Shown: positions 42,863 through 55,730, counted from the stretch's first letter. The stretch: 64,000 bases of DNA from Saxidomus purpurata (GCA_022818135.1 JAFMSR010000009.1:22791232-22855231); one strand, 5' to 3'. Numbers and translations: made by a program. Notes: a model not told the origin generated them from the sequence alone.

Positions 42863-43714
42863 ATAAAACAGTGATCCACATAGCATGCGTACAAATAAAA
42901 AACAATAACAAATAACCTGCTTTAAAATCCAACAACATATATGTATGGTAAGAATTTATACATACAGTAAACTGTAGCAAAACATGTGATTTAAATGTAC
43001 ACTGGAAGAAGACAATTTATGCTGAAGCACATGTCTAGAGTATTGTGATGGGACTGAATACATTCTATTGTTTGAAGTGTATTTGAAGTGTAATTACCTC
43101 CCTTATGTTTAGGTAAAAAAGAAACATTAACATCGATAAACATGCTCAGCTTCAACCTGCTGCTATATACAATTAAATGCAGGTTAAATATACAAAATGA
43201 TAAATACATTCAGTTAATATCTTGTACAGTCTAAACCCATTTGGGGGGGGGGGGGGGTTGTCCTACAGATGGCAAGAAATTCCTCTCAAGCAAATAAAGA
43301 CGAGTGAATAAAACCGAAAGCTTAAATCTTAAAGTTTTTTCCACAAAAATGTAAGGTTTTTTAGGCTAGGAAGTATCTTTAAAACGAAGGGCAAGATAAC
43401 TTCTTCTCTTAACAGGATGAATGTTATTTACTACATTTGCGTATATAAATTTAATTTATATGAAACTATTGCATACATTAGAACAAAGGCTCGGTATTAA
43501 CTACTCATCCAGTAGTATTACCTGATAAATATTAAAGATACGGCCGGACTGATACAAAAGTATAATAGTACAAAATGTAATACATAAAGGCGCATGAATG
43601 CAAATGAAGGCACAAACGTTCACGATATCTCAACATTCCTTACAAAAGGTTTCTACCTGTAGTCTTAAATGTAAAGGGAACTTACCACTGATATATAGTT
43701 ATCGAAAAGCAGGT
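42863..43714. other. no recognised feature; poly-G run
   Basis: 850 bases without a supported gene; a G run of about 15 stands at 43242. The 72-codon minus-strand frame near 43000 is not convincing. Confidence 0.35.
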
Positions 43715-44232
43715 GCTCGGCAGTAGCAGTAGCTCAGCAGTAGTGTAGCAGTAGCGATACCTGAGCAGTAGCAGTAGCAGTAGCTCAGCAGTAGTGTAGC
43801 CGTAGCGATAGCTGAGCAGTAGCAGTAGCAGTAGCTCAGAAGTAACAGTAGCTTAGCAGTAGCACAGCAGTAGCAGCAGACGAGCAGTAGCAGAAGCATA
43901 GCATCAGCTGTGGCACATCAGTAACTTAAATATGGCAGTAGCCTATGAGTTGAAGTAGCTTCGCAATAGCAATAGCACAGCAGTAGAAGTAGCTGAGTAA
44001 CAGCAGAAGCTGAGCAGTAGCACGCACAGCAGTATCAAAATCAGCAGCAAAAGCAGTAGTGTAGCAAAAGAAGTAGCTCCAACAGTAGCACAACAGTTAC
44101 TGTAGCAGTAGCAGTAGCTTAACAGTAGCAGTAGCACAGCAGAATCAATAGCACAGCAGTAGCAGTAGCTTAGCCGTAGCAGTAGCAGTATATTAGCAGT
44201 AGCAGTAGCAATAGCACAGCAGTAGCAGTACG
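43715..44232. repeat. GCAGTA hexamer-type tandem array
   Basis: About 500 bases of AGCAGT/AGCAGTAGCTCAGCAGTAG-type units with higher-order blocks that include AGCACAGCAGT and AGCTTAGCAGT. The cysteine/leucine frames across it are artefacts. Confidence 0.85.
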
Positions 44233-45334
44233 ACGTTGAGACATTGCCTGGGAAATCCCATTTTAGCGATATAATTAAATGTCAAAATTCGGGAATGAAA
44301 ATTAGAAAAACCTGTTTACAGGATAGTTCTGTTTTGTGAATTTGAAGAATGCATTAATTGTATTTGATGAGATGTAGCCATTTAAACATTTTTTGTCAAA
44401 GATTCATGTCGTAGTACATGACGAGTAAACAAAATGGGTTGCATGGCAGTGTGGTGGCTAATAGCTAGACTTTCAATTTAGAGATCCAAGTTCAAGTTAC
44501 AGTCCGGACACTGGAAATTTATGAGGTGCTCTTGTATGTCTTCTACTCAACTTAGAGCCTAGTAGATCTACATGTACTTGTTCCTATCGGGAAAAAGGGC
44601 TTCGCGTGTTTAGTTGTTTCACACAGAGTAAGTTAAATAACCAGGTGTCTTATTTACTAAGAGCTGGTGTATCGTACCTTGACCTCCTTGTATTGGACCT
44701 GTCCCTCTAGTTTATGTGCACCGTGTCAGACGTTTGTATATAGATAGTATAATGATGGTGGTTGTATAAATATGATATATACATGTATGTACCAAAACTT
44801 GTTTTCCTCACCATCATCTTTGTCAAAAGATCCGCTACAGATGTATAATGATGCAGTTTGTAGACGCACACCATTTTGAAACATACGCAGACAAATGCCG
44901 CGTGAGCATAGAAATTAAAACAGCATTTTAACATGACTCACGATGATGTCTCTAAATACAAAGAGCACAATAATTATGCTTTTTATTATGCAATAAACAA
45001 CGCGAGAAACGATATGCCTTCGTGGTTAATAACTGCCTTAGGCTACTCCAAATCATTGTTTATTATACGTTGAACAACGCTAGAACGGATCTTATTTCAT
45101 AAGTAATGCATTCAAAATCTCAGTAGTAATATACCAATTGTAATTGGGAACAAACCTTTGTCAAGTTGTAACTATTATACCTCATCAGCGTGAGGGCCTA
45201 CTTTATCAACTGTTTAAATAAAAATCACAGTACTATCATTTGGATGTGTTTTTTTAAATATTGTCAAATTAAAAAATTCTTTAAATCTAAATAAAAACCA
45301 GACAATGTCAAAGTACATACAAGAATTATAAGGA
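44233..45334. other. no recognised feature
   Basis: 1.1 kb of unique-looking AT-rich DNA; no supported gene. Confidence 0.35.
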
Positions 45335-45960
45335 GAATTGTTTTCTTGCATATCGGATCGGTAATTTTGGGTTTTACACATGCCGGAAAAATCGGTCTGG
45401 CACCCTTCCTATGCCAGACGACTCTCATGAATAACTTGTGACGTAACTTTATAAAAATTGTGACGTCACTTTCCCAATACAAACACAATAATAATAATAA
45501 TAATAGTAATAATAATAATAATAATATCTTTATTTTCCGAAGGTAACACATTAAGACAACAACTTATATACTATGCGGCCTTCATAACAACAAAGAAAAC
45601 ATGGCAATTCACATTCATGCAAAACAAACAGAATCTTGAAAAACTAAAAATTACATTTTACTGATTCAAGTAGAAAAATAAATATATTGATACGTGACAG
45701 ACACACATACATGCATATCACGTAGACAAGGTCTTACAATCGTTTGTTTGTATATGCAAATGTATAATTTTGACAAGTTTCCATTTATAAATCTACTTTC
45801 AAGTACAAGACGGTATGCAAGAAAGTTTCTTGGAAATATAGATCTACGTCCGCACAGGTAACTGTGTTGCGGGAACTCGGCATAGCCTCGTTCCCGCGAA
45901 AACAGTCAACGTCATTTCTATCTGAACCGAGTGCTCATGACAAACTATTATTATTCAGTA
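45335..45960. repeat. dispersed repeat, copy 2 (inverse of 35950-36400), with AAT microsatellite
   Basis: It carries in inverse order the blocks CTTGCATATCGGATCGG, TATGCCAGACGACTCTC, GTGACGTCACTTTCC, AAGACGGTATGCAAGAA and CGGGAACTCGGCATAGCCTC. An (AAT)n microsatellite (45489-45527) and about 250 extra bases interrupt it. Confidence 0.6.
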
Positions 45961-46844
45961 ACTCTCCTCTTCGTAACTTCGTATACTTGCCTTCCATAAA
46001 AGGGTATGCTACTCCTGAATAATTTGATGTTTTAACAATTCTTCACAACAAGAAATTGACTTGTAAGAAATAACCACTGACACTGATATCAACATGGAAG
46101 AAACACAGAAAAGAAGTATCGGATAGTTTTAATATTCTTCAGAGGCAAAACGTATCAATATATTAAATAAATGAAAAAGTATATAGTTAGTAATAAAAAT
46201 AAGTAAAAGAACTTTCTAAACTGCACTGGTACCTCAAATGCCTCAAAAGTACAGATTAGTTGATAAAGTACATAAAACAGATGACAGCGATAGGTTACTG
46301 TAAGATTTTTAGAAGTTTATATGAACGTGGAAGTTTCACAGACTATCCAAATTAGTATCATACTAGCCATACTATAACATTCTTTTTTAAATAGTTAGGT
46401 GTAATAATGGAGCCCCAACATACGAAAACCTGTTATAGGGTCATAAAAGTAAAAATTAAAATTGATAGATAAAAAGAGCAACCTTTCATCTTTCTTATTT
46501 GTCAATTTGGATAACTTATGTAATGCATTTCTGAAGACGTAGCGCTTTAAAACAGTACAACTTCATTTACTGACGTCACGTCACGTTGAATTACTGAACG
46601 CACAACATTTTAGACGATTGTTTATTCATTTTCATTGTTTAAATTACAGACAATTCACATGTATCTGTTTTAACTTTAAAAAAATAAAAGAACTCCGACG
46701 TTATAAATAACTTCAACAAGGATTACCGACTTATAATACAATGTATATATATATTAAGTATATTTCATACCACTACAAATTCTTCGATTTGTTATGATAT
46801 TTACCTTTACTGTTACATAATAATTACAGTTTGCTGCAGAGACA
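45961..46844. other. no recognised feature
   Basis: 880 bases of AT-rich DNA ending at the 6-bp target duplication of the nested element at 46851. No supported gene. Confidence 0.35.
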
Positions 46845-46850
46845 GGTTTC

Positions 46851-47080
46851 TATGGAAGCCTTGGAGGGCCACTTTTGAGTTTCGACTTACGGGTGTTTTT
46901 GACTTTTAAGTTATGACTTTCGACTTTTGACTTTTGATAACCCTTATTACGTTTTCGATAATAGTTTCTCTTCATGTAATAATTCTTCCTCTTGTAATAC
47001 CTCCTACGAGGTATATACCGTCGCCTTTTCGCTTCGCTGCGATCATTCCCAAAAGCACTGCTGTATTGCCTCTTTGGCAT
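46851..47080 (-). CDS. Arg/Lys/Tyr-rich reading frame, capsid-N-terminus-like
   Basis: Minus strand, ATG at 47080, 76 codons. After MPKRQYSSAFGN the chain is strongly basic with paired tyrosines (KRRRYIPRRRYYKRKNYY), like the arginine-rich, DNA-binding N-terminus of circovirus-type capsid proteins. The rest (SKVESHNLKVKNTRKSKLK) is encoded by the terminal repeat, and the stop TAG uses the last bases of the element. No jelly-roll follows, so if it derives from a capsid only the basic arm remains. Composition alone cannot prove homology, and the resemblance could be chance in a satellite-rich element. Confidence 0.4.
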
Positions 47081-49249
47081 TTTTATTAGAACAATATAAA
47101 CACGACCACACTCAATCAAATATAATTTTTATTTAAAAAGATTTTAATAAAATACGGAAGCCCATTAGTGCCATTTTGTCTTATGCGTTTTGTGTTATGA
47201 CTAATGACTTATGTGTCATGACTTATGTTTTATGTGTAATTACTTATGTGTTAAGAGTTATGTCTTATGTCTTATACTGATTTTAATTAAAAAAGCGGCA
47301 AAAAGACTATTTTCATCATGGCGGAGGGTGGACTTTCATCTGAAAGTGAGAAAGAAGACTGTTTGGTAAGTCTTGAAATGTAAACAGCTTGACTTACGTT
47401 GTTTATTAAAAGAAAACTACTGAATATAGAGATGAAACTTAAAACAGATTCTAGAAGCTCTGCAGTACATGTATCGTTCGCTTTCATCTGGATCCAATGT
47501 TTCATGGACATTGATAATTTAAGAAGAAACAAAGAACTAAAAGATAATGAGGTTTTAATTAAATTGAAATGTTGTAAGAACAGAACAGAACTTTATTAAC
47601 TCAAAATCACAATTTGCGATTTTATGAGTATACATATACAACATAAAAAATATATATAATATACGTGACAAGGTATGCAAAGCACCAATCACTAGTAAAC
47701 GAGTTTAGTCATTTTAAATAAATCAGTAATTACATCAATACTTTAATACCCTGATAGGGTTGTCTAGCAGGGGCGGATCCAGAGGAGGGTCAGGGGGTCC
47801 GGACCCCTCCCCCCCCTCCCCTGGAATTTGAAAGATATGTAAATTTCTTTATTTTCCTTATATACATTTTCCTCGAAAAGGGAATTTTAGGTGTTGGAAA
47901 CCCCGCCCCCCCCCGGAAAAAAATTCTGCAGCTTGTCTTGTTATACGGAATTTCCGTAATCCTTGACTATGAGGCTAAGATTACGGATCCGTAATCCTAG
48001 CCACTGCCATTTCACTATTGGTACAGATACCAGCGCCGCCTTTTTTACTGTCAATAACAACAGCCTGTCCATCACTATAGATCTATGTGCTTTCTTTGCA
48101 CTATTTCCCGATTGTTTTACCATTTCTGTGAAACACCACCAACTTGAAACTTTGTAGAATCGAATTGTCCAACAAAATTGCACTATAAGCCATGAATTGC
48201 CAAACTAATGAAAGAATTATGCAGAGCGACAGTTTCGCGTGCCTTGACACACCATGTCACATGATCATGTCATATAATTATAAGCTTATCACCCCCTGCT
48301 TTTCCGCTATTTATTTCATAGCCAAGTGTGTGTAGTTTCTGAAATTGAAGAGTTTTGAGCTATTGCAGTGATAAAACATACTAAGAGCAAACTAACAAAG
48401 TGACATTTTACATTAAAATAATATATAACGGACTTTCCTGAGCTGTTCGCCGTACTGCAACTGTTTCGTGAAAGAACACATTACCTCCCTTAGATACACC
48501 CCCCCCCCCCTCCCATTAGTAGCACACATTTCTTCTGGTGTAGAAACCATCAAGAAAATAAACAAAACCAGAATTAAGTCTATTTAACAACTCATAGTTG
48601 TAAGTTTGACTTATTTAAAAGTATTTCGTTTAAACTTACGCAAAAGTTTTAAATACCGCCCTGTTCGGGAGAAGATAAAAAAAAAACTGAATTGATTTGT
48701 ACCCAAAATGTTTCGTCTTACAAATACAATGCAAATAGCACAACATATATAGATCTGCTTCAAAATTGTTTGTCCTCAGAGTGAATTAAGTAATTAATCA
48801 ATATTTTTGGAAGACAGACTTACTGAAATTGGGGAAAATGTGACAGTCATCTGGTCCGGCCAGTGCCCGAAATCTGTCGGTCCAAATTTAAATCGGCCAC
48901 TAGTGTCAGCTTGATAAATTTGTGAAAACTTTATCATTCAACATTCTGTATAAAATATAAATCAATATTCCTTCAGGAAGATGGTAGAAGAAAACGTATT
49001 CAGGAATTGGTTCGCAGCATAGCCGGCCAAAAGAAGAAAAAACAAAAGTCAATGGAAAAGGATACATATATGGAAAATCCAAAGAAGGTAAATATACATT
49101 CACTTGATTATATTAGTAACCTGAGCAGTATTAAAGTTAGAGTGGACCTTAGCCTAATTAATTTTGCTAGAAGAAGCTTGACAACTATAAAAAATCTGAT
49201 TATAAAATGGGTCAGGCTTCGGAGGCGATTTAGTGAGACTAAGTTGACC

Positions 49250-50100
49250 TATACCAAGTTTGTTCCAATACTGAACCCGGGGGTTTAAAATTCAAATTTC
49301 AAAAATATTATGTGAAACCACTTGGCCTAAAGCTTTGACATTTGGCAATGTGGCATGATCTGGAGGTCCATTACCAAGATTGTAAAAATTATGCCCCTGG
49401 CATCAAAATTGACCCCGCCCCAGAAGCCCTTATAAATCCTTCAAAAATGTTCTTGAATGAAACTACATGACCCAGAGCTTTCATATTTAGCATGTTGCAT
49501 CATCTTAAGGTCCTCTACTACCAAGAGAAGTTCAAATCATGCCTCTGGGGTCAAATTCGGTCCAACCCAGGGGAAACTTAGTTTTACATTTATACAAATG
49601 TAAGTATATATAAGGAAAACTTTCAAAAATCTTCTCGTCCGAAACTGCAAGGCCCAAAGCCTACATATTTGGTGTGCAGCATTACCTAGTAGACCTCTAC
49701 CAAGTTTGTTCAAATCCTGACATCTAGGGTCATATTAGCCCCACCCTGGCGCTTGATTAGTTTTAAATGAAGTGTCATATTGGCTAAACGTTTAAAAATC
49801 TTCTTGTCTAAAACCTCATAACACTGAGCTTAGATATTTGGCATGTAGGATCATCTAGTGGAAATCATGGCCCTCTGGTAAAAATTGACCCTACCCAAGG
49901 GCTAACTTAGTTTTACATCTATAGAGTTGTAGAGAAAAAACTTTAAAAAACGTATTGTCTTAAACTAAAAGGCACATAGTTTTATAGTTTCAAATCATAA
50001 AAGACCCACTTAGTTTTACATATAGTGATATAGGTAGAACCTTTAAAAATCTTCTTATCTTACACTACGAGGCACTTGACTTAGTTTCTATATCTTTTTC
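49250..50100. repeat. diverged tandem repeat inside the intron, about 180-bp unit
   Basis: Four to five diverged copies with 'accaagtttgttc', 'ctggggtcaaattg', 'gaccccacccagggg', 'cttagttttacat' and 'ttaaaaatcttct'. This is a well-known style of bivalve repeat. It lies in the second intron of the 47318 gene. Confidence 0.65.
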
Positions 50101-50640
50101 TTTACTTGAGAATGTATATAATTTCATAATAACCACTGACTTCCTTAGCAACCATGTAGCTTGAATAGCTGTATTGCAACCAAACTATTTTTAAGTACCT
50201 TTAGATAATACTTACCCTTTGGAATCACATAGACTTCCATAGCAACCAGTGACGTCCTAAGCAACCACCTACCGTCTTAGCAACCCTATAATTTTTACCC
50301 TTCTACCTTCTACTATTACTGGCCAAATTCAACAAATTGTATGTTCTGTCAGGGGGTTGCGCAAGAAAGGAAGTAAATAGATAAAAGTGAAAGTATGTAC
50401 AGTGAAGGATAAAAGAAACTAAGAGTGAAGTTAGATATAGTAGGTGGCTAGTCTAGTCTTGAAGACGTCGACTGAGCTAGCTGACTGAAGGTCTGGCGGT
50501 AGATTTGTATTGTTTATTGTTCTGTTTGAACCAAACTTGTAAGTACCTTTGATAACACTAAGCATTTGAACCACATTTATTTCCTTAGCAACCACTAACT
50601 TCCATAGCAACAAGCTACTTCCTTAGCTATGTACAAATGT
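50101..50640 (-). pseudogene. possible tail of a non-LTR retrotransposon, with 'agcaacca' repeats
   Basis: Minus strand, 50613-50431: a frame ends NRTINNTNLPPDLQSASSVD, then FKTRLATYY, the pattern of the C-terminal end of non-LTR reverse transcriptases (N.LP..v..A.s...FK..L). Around it the + strand carries several 'cttccatagcaaccactgac' phrases. Only the tail is present, so this is an old 5'-truncated insertion at best. Confidence 0.35.
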
Positions 50641-50944
50641 AGTTGAAATAACTCTAAGTGGTGTATCGTTTACGGATAAAGTGTTACACATCGTCTCAGG
50701 TACACATCGTCCGTGATACACATCGTCCAGCACCATGTACTGGTATGTAAATAGAAATGAAGTAATGTTGACCTTTAACTTGATTTTACCTTTGACCTTA
50801 GGGTAAAAAATCACAAGAATATGACACTGCATGTCATCATTTTGACCCAGCGGACTCAGTTACTGAATATTGTCAAAATCCATCAAGGAGGAGATAGCAT
50901 AGTAGATGAGCAAGCAATCAGACTGTCAACATATATATCTGCAT

Positions 50945-51105
50945 TTCTGTTTAGATATTATTTAAACAGAGATCATAAGACATAATATAGAAGACAGAAT
51001 GCATAATCCATAAGACATAATCCATAATCCATAGGTCATAAGACATAAAACATAGGACATAGGTCATAAGACATAATTCATAATACATAAGACGTCAGAC
51101 AGAAT
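50945..51105. repeat. ATAAGACATAATCCATA satellite
   Basis: About ten short units of CATAAGACATAAT/CCATAGGTCATAAGAC type, close to the CTTATG satellite in the inner element's terminal repeats. An internal copy of terminal satellite is the likely origin. Confidence 0.6.
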
Positions 51106-52139
51106 TTTTTTTTTAAATGTAACAGGGGATGAGTGGGTTTTGGTTGCGACTGGATCCCCCTTTTCAGCATATAATAATCAGAATAAATTATAATAATTTT
51201 GAGTAAATTGACTTTTCCTCAATCAATATGTTCATTTGTGAAAGCCACCATCATGCACGTAGGAAGCATTTTCAGATTGGAGGGGCACTCTCAAACAACA
51301 TGGTCATATTTCCTCTACATGACGTTTGGTAAATTTACATTATTGTTTCAGAAACAGCGGGGTACTGGGACACACCCAACATTTAAACTACAGATTGGAT
51401 GGCTCCATCAAACTAGAGGAAATTTCAGGCAAGCGACAGCTCGGAGAGGAGGAACACGAATGTATGAATTCAAAAGGGAAGAAGAACAGACAGTTCAAAC
51501 AGTTACAAATTATGCAACAAGATTTTTTTCCGGACGGAAAGAATGATATGGGCAAATTATCAGACATGGAAGTTAAACTATCCACATATAATGGAGAAGT
51601 CATTGAAAAATTCACTGGTAGTAACGGAGAAGAATGTTCTCTTCAAGATTTTTTTTTGTATTGGTGTGTTTTCTTCACAATATTATTTGTACTTAAGAAC
51701 TTCAAAAAAGTCCCTAAGTGAAGAGCTGCTGAGTGGAGAGCCCCAAAATGAATGGAGCTTTCCTGTTCCAATAATTCCCTCACTGAAAGTAACTGACCAA
51801 ATACCAGGGGAAATATGTGTTCAGTACACTAAAATATGTCACTCATCACACACAGAATAACTTTCACAAAAAATCTGTTATATTATTGATGATTACTTTC
51901 AAGATACATGTGTATATGATCCTGACACAGAGAGAAATGGGTATAATCCGTAACTCTATCAAGCATTTTGACTGAATTATCCCCCTTTATGGACTTTGTA
52001 TTTATGGACAAGCATTTGTATTACTATCATGATCTGAGAACAGTTGAGTGTACTGTTCCTCTGGCAGCTCTTGTTTGCGTCATGATTGTTAGTTTAAAAC
52101 AAAGATGTCTTATTAGCATGGCAGTGCTGAGAAATTCTA

Positions 52140-53158
52140 CTCCTTTGTTCTTACCATTGGCCAGGAGGATATGTTAAATATTAAATGATTGATATACATG
52201 ACTTCTTGTTCTTTTTCCAAACGGATAAACAAAACTGTGGAGAACCAACAGCTGGGGATGATTGCTATCAACTTGCTTTACAGTTCGGAGTCCCTTAGTA
52301 CTACCCAAAATACTATTGCTTTATCGACAGTCCAAAATATATATCCTCGCCACTGGTCGATTCTCATCGTAACATGTTCCGCAAGGGACTAGCCAAAGTA
52401 TCATTCTAAAGTTGTGCAACTCTCGGCATGCTTTCCTATCATGTAGTATTTCGTCTATAATCTGCCATTTGTCCAGTTTTTGCAGTTCGGTAGACGCACA
52501 AATCTTATATTGGTTCAAAAGATTTATTCGCTCAGCGTATATACTTTCCGAAATGTCGAAGAAATGTGCACTGAGCGCATAAATTATAAGTCCAGCGAAT
52601 GGTAGACGCATAAATTAATATACGCACTGTTAGCGTGTACGAATTATCGTTATTGAATGTCATGCATGTAGATTTTTGTTTTGAAGTGGCTACTCTCCAC
52701 TACGAATAGTTAAATAACCGACAGTTTGCTATTCGTACGGCAGTTTTGTATCACATAACATAAAATATGTATATTTTTGAAATGATTAAACTGATAATTT
52801 TTCAACCAGTTTCTTACATTTCCCAATGTATAGAAAGACCGGATAGGACTTATAAAAAAATCAAATGGTTGATCTGGTTTTCAATCGATTAACTATTGAA
52901 AATAAACATATAATCAGGTGAGAGTTTTGCTAATTTGGTTTCATATATTACGATTTTATGTAAATACATGTATATATTTCATGAGCGCAAAAAAGAAGAG
53001 AAAAAAGCGAAAAAAGCAGAGCACATCTTCATCACGTATTTGTAAGAATTCTCGTATGTCCAAATCTTAATTAATGTACTCATTCTAAATAAATTTTATT
53101 GTACAAAAATACGCATTCTGCAAAATAAAACTGAAAAAAACAGAGCACATTTATACAC
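52140..53158. other. interior of the inner transposon, one doubtful minus-strand frame
   Basis: The minus-strand frame 52611-52321 reads YAERINLLNQYKICASTELQ, then KLDKWQIIDEILHDRKACRE, which looks protein-like in the middle but has no known family. The rest is AT-rich. 53010-53160 has a repeated 'aacagagcacat(ctt/tta)' phrase. Confidence 0.3.
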
Positions 53159-53533
53159 GTGTTTCTCGTAAAATATATTAGTTTAATCACTTCAGAAATA
53201 TATATGCTATGTTATACAAAACTGCCGTACGAAAAGCAGACTGCGGGTTATTTCACTACACGTCCGAATAGCCACTTCCTTTTTGTTTTGCCAAATGGGT
53301 TGCATGACTTTCTTCAACATTTACATTCGCGTACAGGCTTCCCTTGTCATTATGCGATTTTAGTTACAAATTACAAGAAATTCCTACTACTGAAATGGCG
53401 ATTTGATTGGGAGCTTGGAAGAACTGATTGTTTTCCGTTTAAAATCAGCAACTGGCAAGCAGCTGACACGTTTAAAGTCAAAAACGAAGGACCAGTGCAC
53501 CTGTACATTCCAGGCGAAAGCAATTACCCATAG
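53159..53533 (+). CDS. open frame of unknown function in the inner transposon
   Basis: The frame gives about 124 residues with mixed protein-like composition, e.g. NSHFLFVLPNGLHDFLQHLH, NYKKFLLLKWRFDWELG and PVHLYIPGESNYP. The first 25 residues are hydrophobic and may be chance; the better internal start is not clear. No family recognised. It lies between the two convergent main genes of the inner element. Confidence 0.3.
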   Translation: MFLVKYISLITSEIYMLCYTKLPYEKQTAGYFTTRPNSHFLFVLPNGLHDFLQHLHSRTGFPCHYAILVTNYKKFLLLKWRFDWELGRTDCFPFKISNWQAADTFKVKNEGPVHLYIPGESNYP

Positions 53534-54257
53534 GGATCAGCAGACTGGCGAAAAGAAACGGTTATTCCTAATACCCGTACCGTATACCGTGCAAATCTTC
53601 GTAATGTACTGAGAACTACAGAATGATACAACCGTATTCAATTTATTTTTAGAAATCAGTTTAGATATTATTATGTACAATAAAAATAACAGAATATTTA
53701 TTTCAAATGTTTAAAAAATATTTTGTAAATCCTTGATAAATTTCGTAAGTGTTATAGGAGACTCATCAGTGAAGACTAACTGACCCGAAACCAGGTACGT
53801 ATGGAAATAACATATGAAATCATTCGAGGCTGATGGAATTCATCGATAATTCTGCTTAAAATGATATATGGTATCAGTAAGAAGTATTCTGTAACGTTTT
53901 CAACAATTGGAGTCTAGGTTTTGATATAAACAACATGTAAAACAACATTCAATATCGGGGAAAATATGCGACATTTATCATTGTTCATTAACAAAACTGA
54001 GTTCACTCCCGGTATTTCGCGTCACCATTCATATTTCTTTTACATCGCTATGATTAGCGAAACATAAGCTAGGCTTACCAAAGATATTTTTAAAATGTAA
54101 AATGATAAACATTTTCTTATTTTTTATTTACATAATTTTTAAACATAGATTAAATACGGTTCCGCCACGAAGATTTGTACGGTGTACGGTACGGGTTTTA
54201 GTAAAAACCAAAAGAAACCCCCTCTCTAGAACCCCTACAAACACACGGATGAACATG

Positions 54258-54962
54258 CTAACACAATATTCCGTTTATATACACTACTGCACTTTTCCTT
54301 GTAACAGACCAAAATTTCACAGTGAAACACTGGTGGAGAATAATTATCAAAAATTCATGTGACGCTATGAGATAAGACAAATCATTCCATAATTTCGTCA
54401 ATGAGTTCCAGCATTTCCATGTATATAACTCTAGAGCCCCTTGTGCAGTAACGGGAATGTGGAGGTAAGGTTTTAGTAATTTTGCCAAATCTTGAAATTC
54501 TTGACTGCATACAGTCCTGTGTAAGCCGTACATTTCGCAGCATACCTCAACATCTTGTTGATCGACAGTCTTTCCAAAATTGTGACCACCAAATACTTCG
54601 GGAACAAAGTATCGGAAGAACGGTTGGAGTAAAGACAGAGTTGAGTTTTCCGTTCCTTTGTCACACCGAAGAATTCGCGGAGCAACCCCAAGCGTCTTCA
54701 GTGCATGGTTGTTGTTACTTTCACCAACTTCTAACCAAAGTATCCTTCGGCTGTAACCGTCAATAGCACAGCCATAAGGCTTCAGTTTATCGTATCCGTC
54801 TACATGCCAAACATAATTCGGCCCCTTTGTTCTGTACTTGCGTCTTTTCAGCCGGTGGGCCTTCCGAAAAGTAATTCCATCAGGGTCTATAGTTTTCATA
54901 ATAGAAAGAACTTTATTTCTCGGAACTCTTAACCTATGTTCATTTACCAAACGTTTCCACAT
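54258..54962 (-). pseudogene. integrase-type (rve-like DDE) transposase, degraded
   Basis: Minus strand, 234 codons. RVPRNKVLSIMKTIDPDGIT and HRLKRRKYRTKGPNYVWHVD lead to Asp55 in HVDGYDKLKPYG; then AIDGYSRRILWLEV, Asp101 in RCDKGTEN and an acidic region with Glu139. This is the 'DGYDKLKPYG...DGYSR.I.WLEV...NNN...R.D.GTEN' integrase-core family seen in many animal genomes. Compared with the pattern I recall, segments after KPYG and after NNN look shortened and the third catalytic region is poorly kept, so I call it degraded. The frame is closed just upstream of its ATG, which suggests missing upstream exons. It would cut and join the element's ends. Confidence 0.65.
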
Positions 54963-55660
54963 GGAACGGTAACCAATGTTTCAGGTATATTAGAAGGTGT
55001 CACTCCTGTAACAGGGTAAACCTGGTGTATCCACAGACACAGCCACATGCTATACACTGCGATCATGTTTATCAAATGGATCTGAAAATATATACAACCA
55101 ACTACATGATTGTTACAAAATTACCCCGTCGTTTAAGTGCAATCATGTTTGTGTGTTTTCTGATTTCAAACCTGTTTCGTCATGCTAATTTTATAATTGA
55201 TTCGAAATCATATAGTCATCATTCTAGCAAAATATCACGACACGTTTACATATATGAAGACGACATAATATATGTAGAATGGTATGTTGCTATGTTTTTG
55301 ACAATTTGTTGCGTTGCATCATGTAGCCTATGTCGATATGTGGTGTGTGGATATGAACGTACCCAAAGTCTGCTTATTGCATGTGTAACCATGTATTTAC
55401 TATCGGTAGAATGGCTGTAGTCACTAGAAATAACTCCATAACAAAGTTATATGACAGAGCTAGGAATCAAACAAACGACCCCTGGATTAGCAGACTTACG
55501 GCTTTACCAACAAAGCCAATATAACATGAAGTGTGACATTGTGTTCACAAAATCAAACGTTCTATTGCTCACTTGCATAATTGTAAAGAAATATATCAAA
55601 CTATATGGCTACCATACATAAAGTTATCAAGCTTACACAATCAAGGTATTTACTACTTAC

Positions 55661-55730
55661 ACCAATTAATAAAACGTCTTCATTTTCGTTCCCTTTGTAA
55701 CTGAAGAGTAATTGAGATTTCACCCGCCAT
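55661..55730 (-). CDS. possible first exon of the transposase gene
   Basis: Minus strand. ATG at 55730 (MAGEIS) stands just inside the right terminal repeat, mirroring the MAEGG start near the left one. About 20 bases on, a different frame reads QLLFSYKGNENEDVLLIG and ends at a perfect GTAAGT donor (55660-55655). One frame change is needed to link them. Plausible but unproven. Confidence 0.3.

Larger units (their letters stand above)
47318..51860 (+). pseudogene. three-exon gene of the 'IGWLH...GGTR...FFP.G' transposon-linked family
   Basis: Exon 1, 47318-47365: MAEGGLSSESEKEDCL, donor GTAAGT. Exon 2, 48977-49087: after TTCCTTCAG, EDGRRKRIQELVRSIAGQKK to MENPKK, donor GTAAAT. Exon 3 from 51352 after TTGTTTCAG: KQRGTGTHPTFKLQIGWLHQ, then GNFRQATARRGGTRMYEF. 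All junctions are phase 0. In exon 3 the frame changes at a run of seven T (51523-51529), after which FFPDGKNDMGKLSDMEVKL follows, and again at a T run near 51650, after which YLRTSKKSLSEELL runs to 51858. I recall the IGW.H / GGGTR / LFFP.G order from many invertebrate and fish predictions linked to repeats. Function unknown. The T-run shifts may be assembly errors. Confidence 0.6.

Noticed and set aside
43513..43521. Second TAGTATTAC
   Set aside because: Only a 3-bp stem flanks it and no iterons are present.
43699..44137. Leu/Cys-rich minus-strand frames
   Set aside because: Readings of the GCAGTA array.
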